This document shows positions 38,961 through 39,040 of a stretch of DNA of 39,040 nucleotides, piece after piece. Position numbers and translations under genes: made by a program. The notes under the pieces were generated by a model, which saw only the letters and a list, made by a program, of their open reading frames with translations, was not told the origin of the DNA and ran no database searches. How positions within the stretch are numbered: position 1 is the first letter of the stretch; every line of letters begins with the position of its first letter. The stretch comes from an archaeon (GTDB taxonomy: Archaea > Asgardarchaeota > Hermodarchaeia > Hermodarchaeales > Hermodarchaeaceae), in assembly GCA_016550485.1 (NCBI GenBank), contig JABXGV010000140.1:1-39040 (forward strand). The letters run 5' to 3'.

Positions 38961-39040
38961 ATGAAGATAATAAGGTGGCTATTGTTGCGCCGAATGAATA
39001 TTGTATTGATATTACTTGGGCTGCTACTGTTCGCTGTACC
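38961..39040 (+). CDS. 5' end of a hypothetical membrane/secreted protein (truncated by window end)
   Basis: ATG at 38961 gives MKIIRWLLLRRMNIVLILLGLLLFAV.., a signal-anchor-like N-terminus; open to the window end. Confidence 0.4.
   Translation, partial: MKIIRWLLLRRMNIVLILLGLLLFAV

Overview
This 39 kb archaeal window reads as a chromosomal segment. Archaeal markers are PolD large subunit, Hef, Sec61beta, UPF0147/UPF0148 families, Tsr3, DUF2070, TATA/BRE-like promoters and archaeal-type RNase P RNA. Two Ras/Rab-like GTPases suggest an Asgard-type lineage, but this is inference only. Contents in order: partial 23S rRNA (minus strand, no 16S next to it); an orphan glycyl-radical-activase-like protein; a P1/DmpA peptidase; a Pst phosphate transporter with PhoU and a divergent AbrB-PhoU regulator; a solitary DNA methyltransferase; two tandem small GTPases; endonuclease III; RNase P RNA (found by motif and P1 pairing, absent from the ORF track); tsr3; nnr; a convergent pair of intron-containing tRNA genes; an IMPase; Hef; a PAPS-reductase-like ferredoxin protein; DUF2070; porGDAB; an HD hydrolase; an MBL-fold protein; Sec61beta; glyA; a CBS protein; polC (DP2); and a dolichol-kinase-like protein. 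The most interesting signals are: (1) tRNA-Leu(CAG), which folds canonically only if two introns are removed from its D-arm; (2) tRNA-Lys(TTT) with an intron at a non-canonical position, whose intron is nearly complementary to the first tRNA-Leu intron; (3) abrupt base-composition/codon-usage switches inside porB and polC, each at a highly conserved catalytic motif; (4) a decayed porB-like remnant just downstream of porB that repeats the same motif. All calls come from reading the sequence; no searches or folding programs were run.
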